64,000 nt of DNA from Acanthopleura granulata (GCA_016165875.1 JABBOT010000030.1:744001-808000); one strand, 5' to 3'; positions 11,855 to 24,050 are shown, counted from the stretch's first letter. A program made the numbers and translations. Notes: generated by a model from the letters alone, not told the origin.

Positions 11855-12652
11855 TTTTATTGGTCCCGATGAAACAGTTACGTTTTATGCATACATGTAT
11901 AAGCATATCTCGACTGTCCGCTCACCAGCAACAACCCCACCTCAACCCCACCACCCGCATCTCAACACCCTTACAACGCTCTGTCTTCCCTCAATATTTC
12001 TGATCCTTATTTATTTAAATGGAATCCTGAAAATACACTCGCTTGAAAGAGAGGCCGATTTCATATCATTTAAAATAACCAGGCCCTAAGTTCACCTATT
12101 CCCCGGGGACGAAAATTATCAACCTTATGCCTCACGCATTCCTCATTAAAACAAGAAAGTACAAACTGTGCTTATTCTCTGTAAACACAAAGTGAGTAAA
12201 TTTATGAAGCCCCGTGATGTAAACATTCTGTAGGGGAAAATACACATAGAACACTTATGTAGTGCAGCAACAACAGCATTTTGTCACATTTATACATCGG
12301 AGCATGGAGCTAGAAGACGAATTAGAATCATGCGAGCGGATGTTAAAATCACGCCATGGAATAAGTTTTCAGTTGTCGAATAAATAAAAACCCATAATTC
12401 TGAGATACAAAAGAAAACACCATTGGTGCTTTTAGGATTGTGTTAGTTTGTGGTTCTGTTCAATACAACCACTCTGGCAATGTTTATATATCCAGTTTTT
12501 TGAGTCGAGGTGTCAACTGTCATTTTTGATAGAAAAACTCATTTCGTCTCTTGATGTTTGTGTCACATGTATAAACCAAGATTAGTTTTTAACGTATCTT
12601 ATTTGTCTGTTTACAGAATTGCGCCTATAATCATCGTGTTTTTCTCCTCCAG

Positions 12653-12799
12653 GCTCTTCAGCAGACCAGTGTGAAGGCAAATGTGGATATGGGACGTTTT
12701 GCCGAGAGAACCGGGATATCCTCCGTGGTTATTATACCTGCCATTGTAAAGAAGGTTTTGCCAGGTTAACCTACCAAAGACGGGTTTGGTTTTGTTACG
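12653..12799 (+). CDS. Gene B EGF-like exon 2 (duplicate of the exon at 11321)
   Basis: The same 147-nt phase 1-1 exon with the same acceptor and donor, displaced by exactly 1332 bp. Six cysteines with identical spacing. If both are spliced in, the protein gains a second identical module without a frame change. Assembly duplication of a single locus copy is the alternative explanation. Confidence 0.7.
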
Positions 12800-13114
12800 G
12801 TGGGTAATATAAATGCTGTGTCACACGTAATTATAAACACTAAATACATCCACTTATTGAGGAGATCTTTAGACCGAGACATACACTCTGATTCTCTAAG
12901 TGGTATTATGTACTATATCGACACTTGATTGGCTCCCTCCACAAAGTGCATTGGGCCTATCACTGGTTGAGATATATCAATCTGGAATACCTGGTCAGCC
13001 AAGCCTAATTGAAACTAATTATAGGCTGTTGTGTTTGTTGGACTTGTTTTTATCTATGTCGTGAAATTATGCAATTTCCTGTCTCGACTATTTACGAATA
13101 ATTTGGTTCTACAG

Positions 13115-13186
13115 AAGCCTAGTCGGTATAGGACAGGATGTTCTCCAAACACTCGGTGAGACGGTTATTGGTGTTTATGTCAGCAT
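13115..13186 (+). pseudogene. Decayed EGF exon in duplication unit 2
   Basis: Identical to the decayed exon at 11783 and carrying the same TAG (13120-13122), so the decay predates the 1332-bp duplication. Confidence 0.75.
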
Positions 13187-13968
13187 TTTTATTGGTCCCG
13201 ATGAAACAGTTACGTTTTATGCATACATGTATAAGCATATCTCGACTGTCCGCTCACCAGCAACAACCCCACCTCAACCCCACCACCCGCATCTCAACAC
13301 CCTTACAACGCTCTGTCTTCCCTCAATATTTCTGATCCTTATTTATTTAAATGGAATCCTGAAAATACACTCGCTTGAAAGAGAGGCCGATTTCATATCA
13401 TTTAAAATAACCAGGCCCTAAGTTCACCTATTCCCCGGGGACGAAAATTATCAACCTTATGCCTCACGCATTCCTCATTAAAACAAGAAAGTACAAACTG
13501 TGCTTATTCTCTGTAAACACAAAGTGAGTAAATTTATGAAGCCCCGTGATGTAAACATTCTGTAGGGGAAAATACACATAGAACACTTATGTAGAACAAC
13601 AACAGCATTTTGTCACATATATACATCGGAGCTTGCAGCTAGAAGACTAATTATAATCAAGCGCGGAGATGTTAAAATCACGCCATGGAATAAGTTTTCA
13701 GTTGTCGAATAAATAAAAACCCATAATTCTGAGATACAAAAGAAAACACCATTGGTACTTTTAGGATTGTGTTAGTTTGTGTTTTTGCTCGATAGAAAGA
13801 CTCCTGCAATATTTATATTTCTAGTTTTTGAGATGGAGTGTAAACTGTCATTTTTGATTGAAAAAATCATTTCGTCTCTTAATGTTTGTGTCACATGTGT
13901 AAGCCAAGATTAGTTTTTAACGTATCTGATTTGCCTGTTTACAGAATTGTGCCTATAATCTCATCCAG

Positions 13969-14121
13969 GTTTTCCAGCAGACCAGTGTAAGGACAAATGT
14001 GGACATGGGACGTTATGCCACAAGAACTGGGGTACCTTATATGGTCATTATTATACTTGCCGTTGTAAAGAAGGTTTTGAGGATTTAACTCTATGGCATG
14101 GATTCGTTTATGTTTGTTATG
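13969..14121 (+). CDS. Gene B EGF-like exon 3 (diverged copy)
   Basis: A 153-nt phase 1-1 exon, from acceptor CTCATCCAG to donor GTAAGT. It begins GFPADQCKDKCGHGTLC and keeps all six cysteines of the exons at 11321 and 12653, with loop length differences of one or two residues and many substitutions. This older copy shows that the module family has expanded at least twice. Confidence 0.75.
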
Positions 14122-14443
14122 GTAAGTTAATTAATTATTGTGGCCCATGTAATTATAAACACAAAATGCATCCAATTATTGAGGAAATCTTTAGATTGAG
14201 ACATACCCTCTGATTCTCCATTTGGTACTATATTCTATATGAATATTTTATTGGCCTTCTCTAAAAATACATTGGGCGTGCCACTGGTTAAGATATATCA
14301 ATCTGGAATACCTGGTCAGCCAGGCCTTATTGAAATTAATAATAGGCTGTTGTGCTTTCATAAAAGTTGAACTTATTCTTATCTAGGCTGTGAAATTATG
14401 CAATTTCCTGTCTCCACTATTTATAAACAATTTTACTCTACAG

Positions 14444-14551
14444 AACTCTGCTCACGGTATAGGTCAAAATGTTCTCCAAACACTCAGTGCGATGGTTATT
14501 GGTGTTCATGTCAGCATGGGGCTAGAGACGTGCTGACTGGGGAATGTCCGG
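14444..14551 (+). CDS. Gene B EGF-like exon 4
   Basis: A 108-nt phase 1-1 exon, from acceptor TTTTACTCTACAG to donor GTAAAT. Compact module with six cysteines spaced C-x6-C-x5-C-x4-C-x-C-x12-C, typical of a small EGF-like fold (begins ELCSRYRSKCSPNTQC). It is the only intact copy of the exon type that is broken at 11783 and 13115. Confidence 0.75.
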
Positions 14552-15199
14552 GTAAATCACCTAGTAACTACATGTAACGGCAAACGAAGAGTGTCTCTCC
14601 TTCTTATAGATCGCTTATCAAGTTCTTCCTGTGGTGTGTGGCGTTGTTAAAGGAAGCTAGGTCAATGTTGATAGCATCATTAACATCATTTCCATGGTTT
14701 TTTCGCCGTTAATTTGCTTTCCACGTGTTAAATGGTGTAAATTAGCAAAAACCTCTTTGTGGGTGGTGGCCAAGTTGAAGATGCTGCAAACATATTGGTC
14801 TTATGCTCTTTACACTCACCACATTTTAGGCAACATACGAAACCTGAATCATCTGAGTAAGCAAGAACCCGGCAACAGACTTTCGTTTGCAGTCAAACTT
14901 AAATTAATAAATTTTAAACCAAAGCACAAAAAAACGATTTGTCTCATACCGTATAGAAAATCGCATTTGGTGCTCGACGTAAGCGCAGTTTCCATACCAC
15001 CATCAATGGTGGTCGTGCTATAAAGTTCCAAATATATCTGAATGCGAGAGCCTTGTGCAAGAGTTGGACTCTAAATTGATAATTTTTGTGAATCAAATTG
15101 CCCTATTTTCAGATGTCAAAATGTTAGCTAGAGATAGAATTTTCCTTGTTTCTAAGACGAATTTATTTCGGGTTATCAATTTCCTGCTTCTTTTTGTTT

Positions 15200-15352
15200 T
15201 GCCCAAACATTTTATTTGTTTATTTATTTGATTGGTGTTTCACGCCTTACTGAAGAATGTTTCACTTATACAACAGCGGCCAGCATCATGGTGGGAGGAA
15301 ACCGGGCAGAGTCCGGAGAAAACCCACGACCATCCGCAGGGCGCTGGCCCAA
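15200..15352 (-). mobile_element. SINE fragment, minus orientation
   Basis: Tail and core present (TTGATTGGTGTTTCACGCC ... CCAGCATCATGGTGGGAGG ... CACGACCATCCGCAGG); the tRNA-like head is absent. Confidence 0.85.
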
Positions 15353-15600
15353 ACATTTTAGATGCGGGCATAGCTATGGATATTTTCCTCCTCTGTCTCA
15401 TCATTAAGTGACTATTTTTAAAATCGACCGATCTTAACGAAAATAGATATATCAAACAGTGTTTGTTTGGTCTTTAAACGGTGTATTTCTTAATTTTCTA
15501 ACGACTTAAGACGAGGTCATATTAACGCATTGTAATTTTTTCAATTTGTATCAGTAGTCTATATCTATCACTTTTATACTTATCAAATGTTTACCTTCAT

Positions 15601-15678
15601 CTAAATCTTCCACAAGTGTTCATGTTATATTCACACGTTGGCCCGATTCAATCGTTATCAACGCTGACACATCGACAA
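15601..15678 (+). pseudogene. Decayed stalk exon of gene B
   Basis: Aligned with the stalk exon at 16274 (shared ACAAGTGTTC, GATTCAA, ACATCGACAAGTGAGTG), but the acceptor CAG is replaced by CAT. The donor GTGAGT is intact. It reads open but probably cannot be spliced normally. Confidence 0.5.
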
Positions 15679-16273
15679 GTGAGTGATTCATTGCATGAAT
15701 GTAATTTTTCCCATCCCACCCCACTCCAAACCACATGTATGGCAGATGATCTGCAATACCAATGACTTCGTGATGCGATCATTTATTCATATGATTGCTT
15801 TTTAACACCACACTTCTGCACATTTTTTTCACTCATACACGGATGGAGGAAAGTGTTGCGCCCAGGTTAAACCATCCACGTTGGACAAGTTACTGATGAC
15901 CTTGACTTCGCACGGATATGCAGACCATATTGGTGGATCTTCAGCCACAGAGGCAATTATCATCCTTTGTTATGTAACCATCAACAGACCAATTTAAATA
16001 GAGTGGATGAGTAGAAGTATGTCAGCCCTTGATAAGATTAATTATATCAACCATGGGAAGATACCTGTAATGTGGGTTTTGCATGTGGGTTTTGTAATCG
16101 CCAACAGGAAAGCTGTGTTTTATTATGTTTACAGAGTGTATTGTTTTTAGTTTTATAACGTTTCAAAGGGGGAGATATCAAATTAACGCAATTATTGCAC
16201 TGTATTTTTTTTTTCAATTAACATCAATTTTGTAAATATACTTGTTTTATACTTATCAAGTGCTTACTTGCAG

Positions 16274-16351
16274 CTGAAAATTCAACAAGTGTTCGAGATC
16301 AACTGACAAATCAAACTGATTCAACCGTTATGAACACCGATCCATCGACAA
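16274..16351 (+). CDS. Gene B stalk exon 1
   Basis: A 78-nt phase 1-1 exon, from acceptor TTACTTGCAG to donor GTGAGT. It encodes a Ser/Thr/Asn-rich segment with two potential N-glycosylation sites (NST and NQT) and no cysteines. Its likely role is a glycosylated spacer between EGF modules and the membrane. Confidence 0.6.
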
Positions 16352-18029
16352 GTGAGTGCGCTTTGCTCTTTGCTTTGAATGAAATGCCATAAAACACCAT
16401 TCAAGTGAAGAACTAAATATTACACCAACCCCTGAAAGTATGCGTAAGAAATAAAATAAGACATTCTTTACGCAGCAATATTTTTCTCGACGAAAGGTCT
16501 TGTAATTCATTGAAATTGTATACGTATAGATGTAGACAGCATATTTCAATTTTGCTGACAGAAATCGAGTGTCCTGCATTGCTAACCCTGCCCAACGCAA
16601 AAGTTAGACCCTCATTTGAAATACTTGAATCCTAAAGGCTGAAAATATGTATGGGTTTTCAGTATGTAACGGTAATTTAAAAATTCCAAAGTTTTACAAT
16701 TTTCGCTTTAACGCAGAAGCAGATTACAAGGCAGATAATCACACTGTGGGTTTTTCTTTACACAGTGTCGCAAGTCTTCTTCCGTAATTTGAACACCTTT
16801 AATAGCCGTTGCATCCTCAGTTTCTCTGCACGGAAAAGATATCTATTTTCCCTGGTCATGTTATCACGTGATAAACCATGAATCAATGAGATATACAATC
16901 TCTTACTGTCTGTAGCTCTATAAATTTGATAGTGTAATGCTGATGTTGGTATTGTACTCCTGACTGGCTTTCGGTGTGGATTAAAGGCTGACAAAAGTGC
17001 TTTAAATATTAAAGTGAAAGACCACTCAAAATGAAGTTGTGTTGAGTGAATAGAGTATAAAAACTGTATTTGAAAATGCCTTTGTGATTTTTGTTCTATA
17101 TTTTTCTCACCAAATTAAAGATTTTATCGTATGACTCACGTTATGGACCATATTGAACCGGATGAAGAACAGTGACGTCATGCATTCCTTTCAGCTGTTA
17201 ACCACCATCTGACTGTTATATGTTGACGTTCTACATGAAAACACATATAGCACTACACCTATATCTGTATTTTATGTGGAAATATGACAGTCTGAGACTC
17301 TTTAGCAGCGAAAAGGAATGTAATACGCCATTGTTCTTATTCCTGTTCAATCAAAATATTTGACTGGGTTTAATTTGGTGGGCAGAAAATCAAAAAAAAA
17401 AATTTTATGCTCTTTACACTCACCACAACTACTTTTTGGAGTGATCGTTGACTTTATTATACACCTCCCTACGACATGACTTCATATTGTACCTCTCAAT
17501 ACCACACCCCGCTATATTTCCCCTGCAGACCATATTTGTAATTTATATTCTTAGAATCCTATACTTTGTGATGAAATCCTTACGTCCAGTGACAGTTACT
17601 ACATGAACATCCAGCCATACTATAAGTCTGACGTCAGTTTCTAAAGCGCCTAAGCCATAGTACAAGTCTGACGTTCGTTTCAAAGAAGGCTTTTTTAAAT
17701 ACAGGAATACTATGATAATATACGCATTCCATAATATAATGAAAACTATACAGTTATGTAATGGGCATACAGCATCATGTTATACATGAATATAGCCCTG
17801 ATGTCGGTGTTTTTGTTGAGGGACTAAGCATCCCTGAGACCTGGCCCCTTTGCGTTGTTTTCATGTTACTGTGTACATATATTAAATGTGGTGACAACAC
17901 AGAACTTTGAGTAATTCTAAACCAGTGACGTCTCATAATTTAACATCACTGCAATATTTTTTACCCAAATCTCCTTAAGCCATGATGTTAGGGGGTGTAA
18001 GCTGTTACTTCTTAAACAGTGATAAGAAC

Positions 18030-18165
18030 AGCAAGAAAAAAAATCCTAACTACTGTAAATTGACAAGAGCTCGGATTTCACCGGTAACGTGTGACCAATT
18101 GACGACCATCCCACTGTCGTCGCTGCTCTGGTTTTACTCTCTGTGCTATAGTCTTTTTTACCCAG
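18030..18165 (+). repeat. Interspersed repeat containing TTTCACCGGTAACGTGTGACC
   Basis: Shares TTTCRCCGGTAA, GTGACC, CACTGTCGTCG and GGTTTTACTCTCTG with copies near 22000, 26080, 46370, 52740 and 59040. Class unknown. Some copies are duplicated with receptor blocks; this one looks independent. Confidence 0.6.
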
Positions 18166-19659
18166 CATGAGACAAAATCCTTTGCTTTTGATTGGATTGC
18201 GTGACAAGTGTTGGTTCAAAACTTGCTTCAAAAGTAGACTACAGCAAGATACATTATTCGTAATATCGATTTTCCATTTCAGTGATCGGTTTTCCGTCTG
18301 TCTGTCAGTCCATGCCGCATATGTTCCGCACACTACTTTCAAAATGTTACTTATTACTGGTAGAGCTTCTGTCCAATTTCAAAAGAGCTTGACTCTGTGA
18401 TAATTTTGTCCCAAACAGTACCGCTAATGTCTCATCAGAGACTGTAGTTTAAATGTTACAATGATAGAAGATGAAAAATCGTCTTCACAAAATGCTCATA
18501 TCCGACAAAATAAATCACCGTGATAGACTTTTTTGGACTATTGTAAAGGACATCAAACATATACACAAAGTCGTCTTTACAATGGCTTTGTCAGGGCCAC
18601 ATACATTTACATGTAAGCTATTCGCGTGGACTGTCTGTTAAATTTACCCGTAGAGTTTGTGAGAATAATGATGGTGTATACATGTACCATTATTTCACCT
18701 CTGTAGTCCTCATTGGTCCAAGTAATTATCGGTCAGGTTCTTTGAAAATATAAACAGTACACAGGATTTGGACACATTTATAAAGAACGGTGAATTGCCG
18801 CTCCTTTAACATGTTAATAGAAGGCAAATCAAACCATAACTCACATTTATTCCAAATTTTTTTCATTAATACCCTCAATGCTTTAATGTCTTGAAAATTT
18901 AGACGTCGAAATCGACATTTGTGTAACACCCGTCAACTAAAATGGGATTTCCGGGTCAACGCACGTGAGACTAGTTCCTAAAACAAACGCTTAACACAAA
19001 CCACTCAAGAATCTGAAAAGTATATAAAGTAAACAATAAGGACAGATTCCTAGAAGAGAAGCTTTCAACAGTTTTCGATGACGACATAAAGAATGGATGG
19101 ATGAAATCAGTACAAAAATCATGTGCGGTGCACAATAATCAAATATGTGTCTCAGTTCTACTTTGATTGGAACTGTTCATATATCCAACGTGGCAATCAT
19201 ACTTAATACCATGAATATACAACCCCTAGACCTGGGTTAAGCCGAATTTGACAAAAACATTCGTGGAATTACATCTATTTTACCGCATTAGTGATACGGC
19301 AATCCAACGGTCTATGATTTTTTCCCTAAAGACAACACAGTTCAGTCAGTTTTTCCGGCGCTAAGAAAATTTGATTCAAGCATATGCATGTCATTTTTGT
19401 GTATTTTTGCATATTCGTTATGAGTATGGTTTGTTAACTATGGTTTTTACGAAAAAATAGTGTGGAAATATATGCCTGATCCGGAAGTTTTTGCAGAAAT
19501 ATGTTACATTTGTGAAAAAGCCCTTTATGTTCTTTAGCAAAGTCTAGAGTCAACCTGGATATCGGGGCAGCGATTAAGTGGAGAATACAGCTGTGTCTTT
19601 ACCGGAATTTCAAGCACGAAACCTCGTTAATACTTAGAGGCATACCGTGTGTGTTAGAA

Positions 19660-19806
19660 TTATTTATTTATTTACTTATTTATTTGTCTGACTGGTGTTT
19701 TATGCCGCACTCAAGAATATGTCACTTACACCACGGCGGCCAGCATTTTGTTTGGAGTACACCGAACAGAGTCTGGGAGAAACGCACGACCATCCGCAGG
19801 TTGTAT
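19660..19806 (-). mobile_element. SINE fragment, minus orientation
   Basis: TGGTGTTTTATGCCGCACTC, CACGGCGGCCAGCAT and GCACGACCATCCGCAGG are recognisable; the head is missing. Confidence 0.8.
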
Positions 19807-20266
19807 TAGAATGAGACAGGGAGAATAGTTTGCAGTTTACAATGGAACTGAAAGTCACACTCACATTACCACTGAAGTAATCATGAATATTATATGTAAA
19901 GTCCGTATTCGGGACCTTTCGATATAGAGTTTTAAGGCCATCTTTTGCTCACCCATCTTCGGCTGCATTGGGGAAGAGATTCCAGCCTTGCTTTAACTCC
20001 CAGTAACACTTTAACCGCAGTCAAATTAACTCGTCACAGTATGAAATGTTCCCGATGTGGCGTTAAACCAGGAACATGCTACCCTGCATCCCCACCAGAA
20101 AGAGCAGACGAACATTGGATTGCGTGTCCTTACTCCGCCTCCAGACCAACACGATAAACTACTAATGGTGAAATGCACATTGATAAAATTAAGTTTGCAT
20201 GATACACCTATCCGTGAACAATAAAAAAACACCCTGGGTGAGAATAAATGGTATTCACTGTTGTAG

Positions 20267-20365
20267 ATGGAACGTCTAAGGTTTCAACTACAAGGACTCC
20301 ACGACCAAAAACAACAGGGGCGAGACCTGGATTCTTGACGTCCACTGTGGCTGTCCAAGGTACGG
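20267..20365 (+). CDS. Gene B stalk exon 2
   Basis: A 99-nt phase 1-1 exon, from acceptor CTGTTGTAG to donor GTGAGT. It encodes a Thr/Ser/Pro-rich spacer (for example VSTTRTPRPKTTGARPGF). Clear paralogue of the exons at 43780 and 50197. Likely O-glycosylated juxtamembrane stalk. Confidence 0.7.
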
Positions 20366-21246
20366 GTGAGTACTAAATTAGCTAACCCATAAAATAAATG
20401 ACCTGACATGTATTTTTATTTACCGGTACATTCTAAGCTGAAAGCTTTGTACTCACAGCCACGAAAGGATTTTTTATTATCCATTATTGGGGAAAAAATG
20501 GAAAAAAGTGGCAATGTGTGCCAGCCAGACTGGCTGCAAATTTGTTTTGTTAAGTGTTACATATTACAACGTTTGGAATTTTTTTTCTGTGCCGGAAAGC
20601 TAAGATCATGGTTCATTGTCGTCAGTAAAGTTCTTTATACGAAATGCATAGTGGGCAGGTTGAATTTTGACAACAGAATTCCTGGTTTGCATGTAACCCG
20701 TTATTCGTTGAGTTTTATAATAACGTGTTTAAAAATTAAATATGTTCTTGGTACAATTCTGTGTGTGTGTACATCTATTTACCGTTAACAACAGTTTCCG
20801 TTGATTTGTTGTTTGTTTTGTTTTGTTGTTGTTGGGAGTGGGGGGGGGGGCTTTTTGTTATCGTTTTATTATCGCTGAATTTAGTTCTGACTACTCATTT
20901 TTATGACCTTCTCTTAGTGAGTTTAAAGCACATAATAAAATGGCTCTAGCAGCATGCAAACGAGAATAATGCCAGTTGATTGCATCGATGTCACACAATA
21001 CAAGCATGATTCTGTAAGCCCTTCAGAGAAATGATACAGTGAAAAATAAACATTCAATTTAAAGTGCAAAAAACGGTAGTTATGTATTGACATGTTTTAC
21101 TATCATCAGCTGGGGCGACTATTTCGTTGTGCTTTCCCCAAAGATTGTCGTTAGGGATTGGCGAATGAAATTTCGTCATAACACTACTAGACTTTCATGA
21201 TGTTTGAGAGTTTTCCAATGCCGTGTTTATATAGTTCCAAGCGCAG

Positions 21247-21334
21247 ATTCTACATCTCTCATCACTGGAGTAGCAACAGGACTTGGATCTGCCGTTTTGT
21301 TGTCTGTCATTATTACCACTGTAATTTGTATCAT
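21247..21334 (+). CDS. Gene B transmembrane exon
   Basis: Encodes DSTS followed by about 25 hydrophobic residues (LITGVATGLGSAVLLSVIIT...), with the donor ATCAT|GTGAGT leaving phase 2. The acceptor is taken as GCGCAG at 21241-21246; a TATATAG acceptor at 21228-21234 is also in frame and would add four residues. The small-residue GxxxG-like spacing (GVATGLG) could support helix packing. Paralogous to 44855 and 51292. Confidence 0.75.
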
Positions 21335-21574
21335 GTGAGTAGAAAACAAATCGCATTCTAACCCAACATGGATTATTAAACATATTATAATGGACTTATT
21401 TCTAAATTTATCCTAAATGTTAGAAGATTCCACCATACTATTTCCGACATCATTCAAAACTGAGTACTTGGCATATTGTTTAGTATTTTGTGTTATAAAT
21501 CCTGAATTTTGACCTATTTCTCTTAGGTCAACATTTATGACTTCAATTTCAGTACAGGCTTGCTTCGTCTAGAG

Positions 21575-21690
21575 TCGTGGGTGGGAAGGTCTGCCTGCGG
21601 ATGGTCGTGAGGTTTGACAGGTTTCCTCCCACCCTCATGAAAGCCGCCGCCCTGTCAGTGAAATATACCAATCAATCAATAAATAAGTCA
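21575..21690 (+). mobile_element. SINE 3' fragment, plus orientation
   Basis: GGAAGGTCTGCCTGCGGATG, TTTCCTCCCACCCTCATG and a diverged 3' end ending in AATAAATAAG. Confidence 0.65.
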
Positions 21691-21984
21691 GTTGTGCCAA
21701 GATAGCCAAGTCTAATCTATTTTTTTTTCTGGATCGACTGGGGCTTTAAGTCAGGAGGTTTGTGAGGTACCTGTAAACGGGTGTTGGTTTATTTCCTGCA
21801 CTCCGTTATCGTATACCTCAGAGAAAAACTAAGCAAAATAAATCCGGCAAAACCAAACCAATTGGTTATGTGACGTTTTACTTTCAGTAATTCTATGCCC
21901 ATGGCGTCTAATAAAAAGCATTTTACATCAATGCATTGTGTTTTTGCTTTAACCATTTAATTGTTACTTCCTCACATGAACAGT

Positions 21985-22210
21985 TAGAATAAAACTCTAA
22001 CTGAGATAAATTGAAAAGAGCCCGGATTTCACCGGTAACATGTGACCATTAGTCATCTGTCACACTGTCGTCGGTGCTATGGTTTTACTCTCTGCGCTGT
22101 AGTCTTTTACATGTGGCCGGATATCATTTAGCAACTACCACTCCGTCGGCATTCATCTGGCTTTACTGTCTGTATGCTGTAGTCTTTTATATTATGTCTG
22201 TAGTGTACAT
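21985..22210 (+). repeat. Copy of the CCGGTAACRTGTGACC repeat
   Basis: Runs from AGAATAAAACTCTAACTGAG to TGTAGTCTTTTATATTATG. Duplicated with the receptor block at about 46350-46570 and 52725-52930. Confidence 0.7.
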
Positions 22211-22494
22211 GTGTGAGGTCTAAAAGCCAGCTATTTCAGACACCTTAGCTGTTCTAAAGAACGGTGAAGGTGGCTTGACGATGTCGGCCGATTAAGGTGT
22301 TTTTTCTCCGCAACTGGTCACTGATGAGTACACGGGTTCGAAACCAATTCCAGCTTATTCAGGTGCACAGTTTGAGACAGAAAGCTTGTACTCTGGTTTA
22401 CTGCGCATATAAACATTGACGGCTGTTATTTAGGTCAAAAATTATTGCAACAACTTTTAAACCCCATTTAAATATATCACATAATCAATTACAG

Positions 22495-22714
22495 GAGACG
22501 ACGACGCTCAGGGGCAATGAACCAAAATGAAGCCAGTGGGCAAAATGCAGAGTCCAATGAGGTCGGTGTGGCTTCGGAACAACAGCGGACCAGCATGAGC
22601 GACCTTTACAGCCATGTCAACGCACAAGACACAACAGGGGCAAATGTGTACATGGCTCTAAAGCAAGATGCAATATATGTTAATGGACAATTTCAAAACA
22701 GCTTGTGCAGGTAA
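22495..22714 (+). CDS. Gene B cytoplasmic tail exon
   Basis: Terminal exon from acceptor TTACAG to TAA at 22712-22714, about 73 residues. It opens RRRRSGAMNQNEAS, a basic stop-transfer run directly after the TM helix. The tyrosine block is SDLYSHV, ten residues, YMAL, then DAIYVNGQ. The first two form an ITAM-like pair (YxxV and YxxL with permitted spacing); YVNG is a YxN site of the Grb2-SH2 type. SM(S)DLY and the YVNG block are retained in paralogues at 46858 and 53207, whereas the extreme C-terminus (FQNSLCR) is not. The Met at 22517 lies within the exon and is not the translation start. Confidence 0.8.
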
Positions 22715-22779
22715 TGCACTAAGATCAAGACTCTAAAATATGCTCATATACAATATCCAGGTTTTATGTAACTTATCGT

Positions 22780-23180
22780 TATTCGTGTTTTACGCCGTAC
22801 TCAAAAATATTTCACGTATACACCGGAGGCCAGAGTTACAGTGGATGCAAACCGGGCAGAGCCCGGGGGAAACCCAGGACATGATTCCAATATACATGTA
22901 AATTGTAGCACCAGTGGTAATGCTGGATGTCATTTTTTAAGTGAAATATTCCTAAATACGCCATAAAACACCAATCGAATAAAGGAATTAATATATTTAT
23001 TTCATTTATTTGGTTAGTATTTTACGCCGTTTTATTTATTTGAATTATACGACGGTGGCCAGCATTATGATGGGAAGAAACCGGTCAGAGCCCGGGAAGA
23101 ACCCACGACCATCCGCAGGTTGCTGGTAAGCCTTCAGAGAGGAAGCCAGTGTGAGCTGGGGTTTTATGCAATTTTTTTAA
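22780..23180 (-). mobile_element. Nested SINE fragments
   Basis: A minus-oriented fragment (22780-22885), a plus-oriented 3' end (22925-22985: GTGAAATATTCCTAAATACG, AAACACCAAT) and a second minus-oriented fragment (23005-23180). The same compound arrangement is found at 47170-47580 and 53515-53935, so it was copied with the receptor unit. Confidence 0.8.
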
Positions 23181-23821
23181 AATAAGCAGAATGTAACACC
23201 TACGTTGTCTGAATGGAACACTATGCATTTGGTTATTGTACATGTACTTTTGGTTTTCTGTCAATGTAAGGACTGACAATAGTACAGTACGGTGTTTGAA
23301 GCATTGGAGTCTACACAGGTATCTCCCGCCGACATTCTTGATACTGTTTGTCACTTCTGCTTCCGGGTATGTATATTCCGTTAAAATTATATACATTTTT
23401 AACACACTGTAATGGTGACTTCATTAAAGAATGTGGTTTTGGTGAATTCTACTTTGAATTATTTTTTACCTGTTGACGGGCTGTGTTCTGGGTATCGGTA
23501 CTTCCCTGTCTACTTGCATATGGTCACGACGTGTGAACCAATCTCACACTGACTGATAGTTGGATTGAGTGAGTGACTGGCGGTTAATGACATGCTCAAG
23601 AATTCTTTAATTACATAACTGCGGAATCTTTTTTCTAAATGGAGGACACCGGTGTATCCAGGGTGAACCACTAATCTCTGGTAGGTATCTGACAGATCTG
23701 ATGACATAAAGTCGAAAACGGCTGAAACAGCCGGATTCCAACACCCGACCTTAATGGTCAGTGGTTTGCAGGTCTCAGCGTCTGATCCAGTGATACAGCA
23801 GTTGTGAAAGCCTCTTTAATT

Positions 23822-24050
23822 ATTTAGTTATTTATTTGATTGCTTTTTTTCCGTACTCACTATAATATTAATATAATACATGTAAAATATTTCACTTATA
23901 AGACAGTTATCAGCATTATGGTGGGAAGAAACCGAGCAGGGCCGGGGGGCAGACCACGACCTTCCGCAGGTGGCTGGCAGACCTTCCCACGCAAGACCAG
24001 GGAGGATGCCAGCGTGAACTCACAGCGATCATCCGTGTCATGGACCTTTA
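23822..24050 (-). mobile_element. SINE, minus orientation, with A/T insertion
   Basis: Family core from TTTCACTTATAAGACAGTTA to GAGGATGCCAGCGTGAACTC. An AT-rich insertion (ATAATATTAATATAATACAT) separates the tail end from the core; the same insertion is seen at 54680-54705. Confidence 0.75.

Larger units (their letters stand above)
10711..13593. repeat. 1332-bp near-identical tandem duplication carrying one EGF exon
   Basis: Sequence at x and x+1332 is essentially identical from about 10711 (allowing a 4-bp indel near 10878) to 13593. Identity drops abruptly after CACTTATGTAG at about 13593. Each unit holds one EGF exon (11321, 12653) and one decayed EGF exon (11783, 13115). A more diverged relative continues at 13594-14551 and carries the intact version of both exons. 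A further diverged partial copy lies at about 10517-10710. Confidence 0.95.
14552..20266 (+). other. Gene B introns between EGF and stalk exons
   Basis: Contains one intact and one decayed stalk exon, two SINE fragments and one copy of the CCGGTAACGTGTGACC repeat. Elsewhere (14560-15190, 16360-18020, 18200-19650) it is AT-rich with no exon I can support. Confidence 0.5.
7716..22714 (+). other. Gene B locus: EGF-like, stalk, TM, tyrosine-motif tail receptor
   Basis: Assembled from exons at 7716-7785, 11321-11467, 12653-12799, 13969-14121, 14444-14551, 16274-16351, 20267-20365, 21247-21334 and 22495-22714. All junctions are phase 1 except the TM/tail junction (phase 2), so the frame is continuous across the set and symmetric exons can be gained or lost without shift. 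The predicted product is a type-I single-pass protein of about 350 residues: signal peptide, four EGF-like modules, two short Ser/Thr/Pro stalks, a TM helix, and a tail with three tyrosine motifs. The architecture suggests a surface recognition or signalling receptor. I cannot match it to a named family; CED-1/Draper/MEGF proteins combine EGF modules and tyrosine tails but are far larger. Additional small exons in the long introns may have been missed. Confidence 0.65.

Noticed and set aside
11806..12003. Identical 65-codon ORFs at 11806 and 13138 as a new duplicated gene
   Set aside because: They read through a decayed EGF exon in the wrong frame and into repeat DNA; identity is explained by the 1332-bp duplication.
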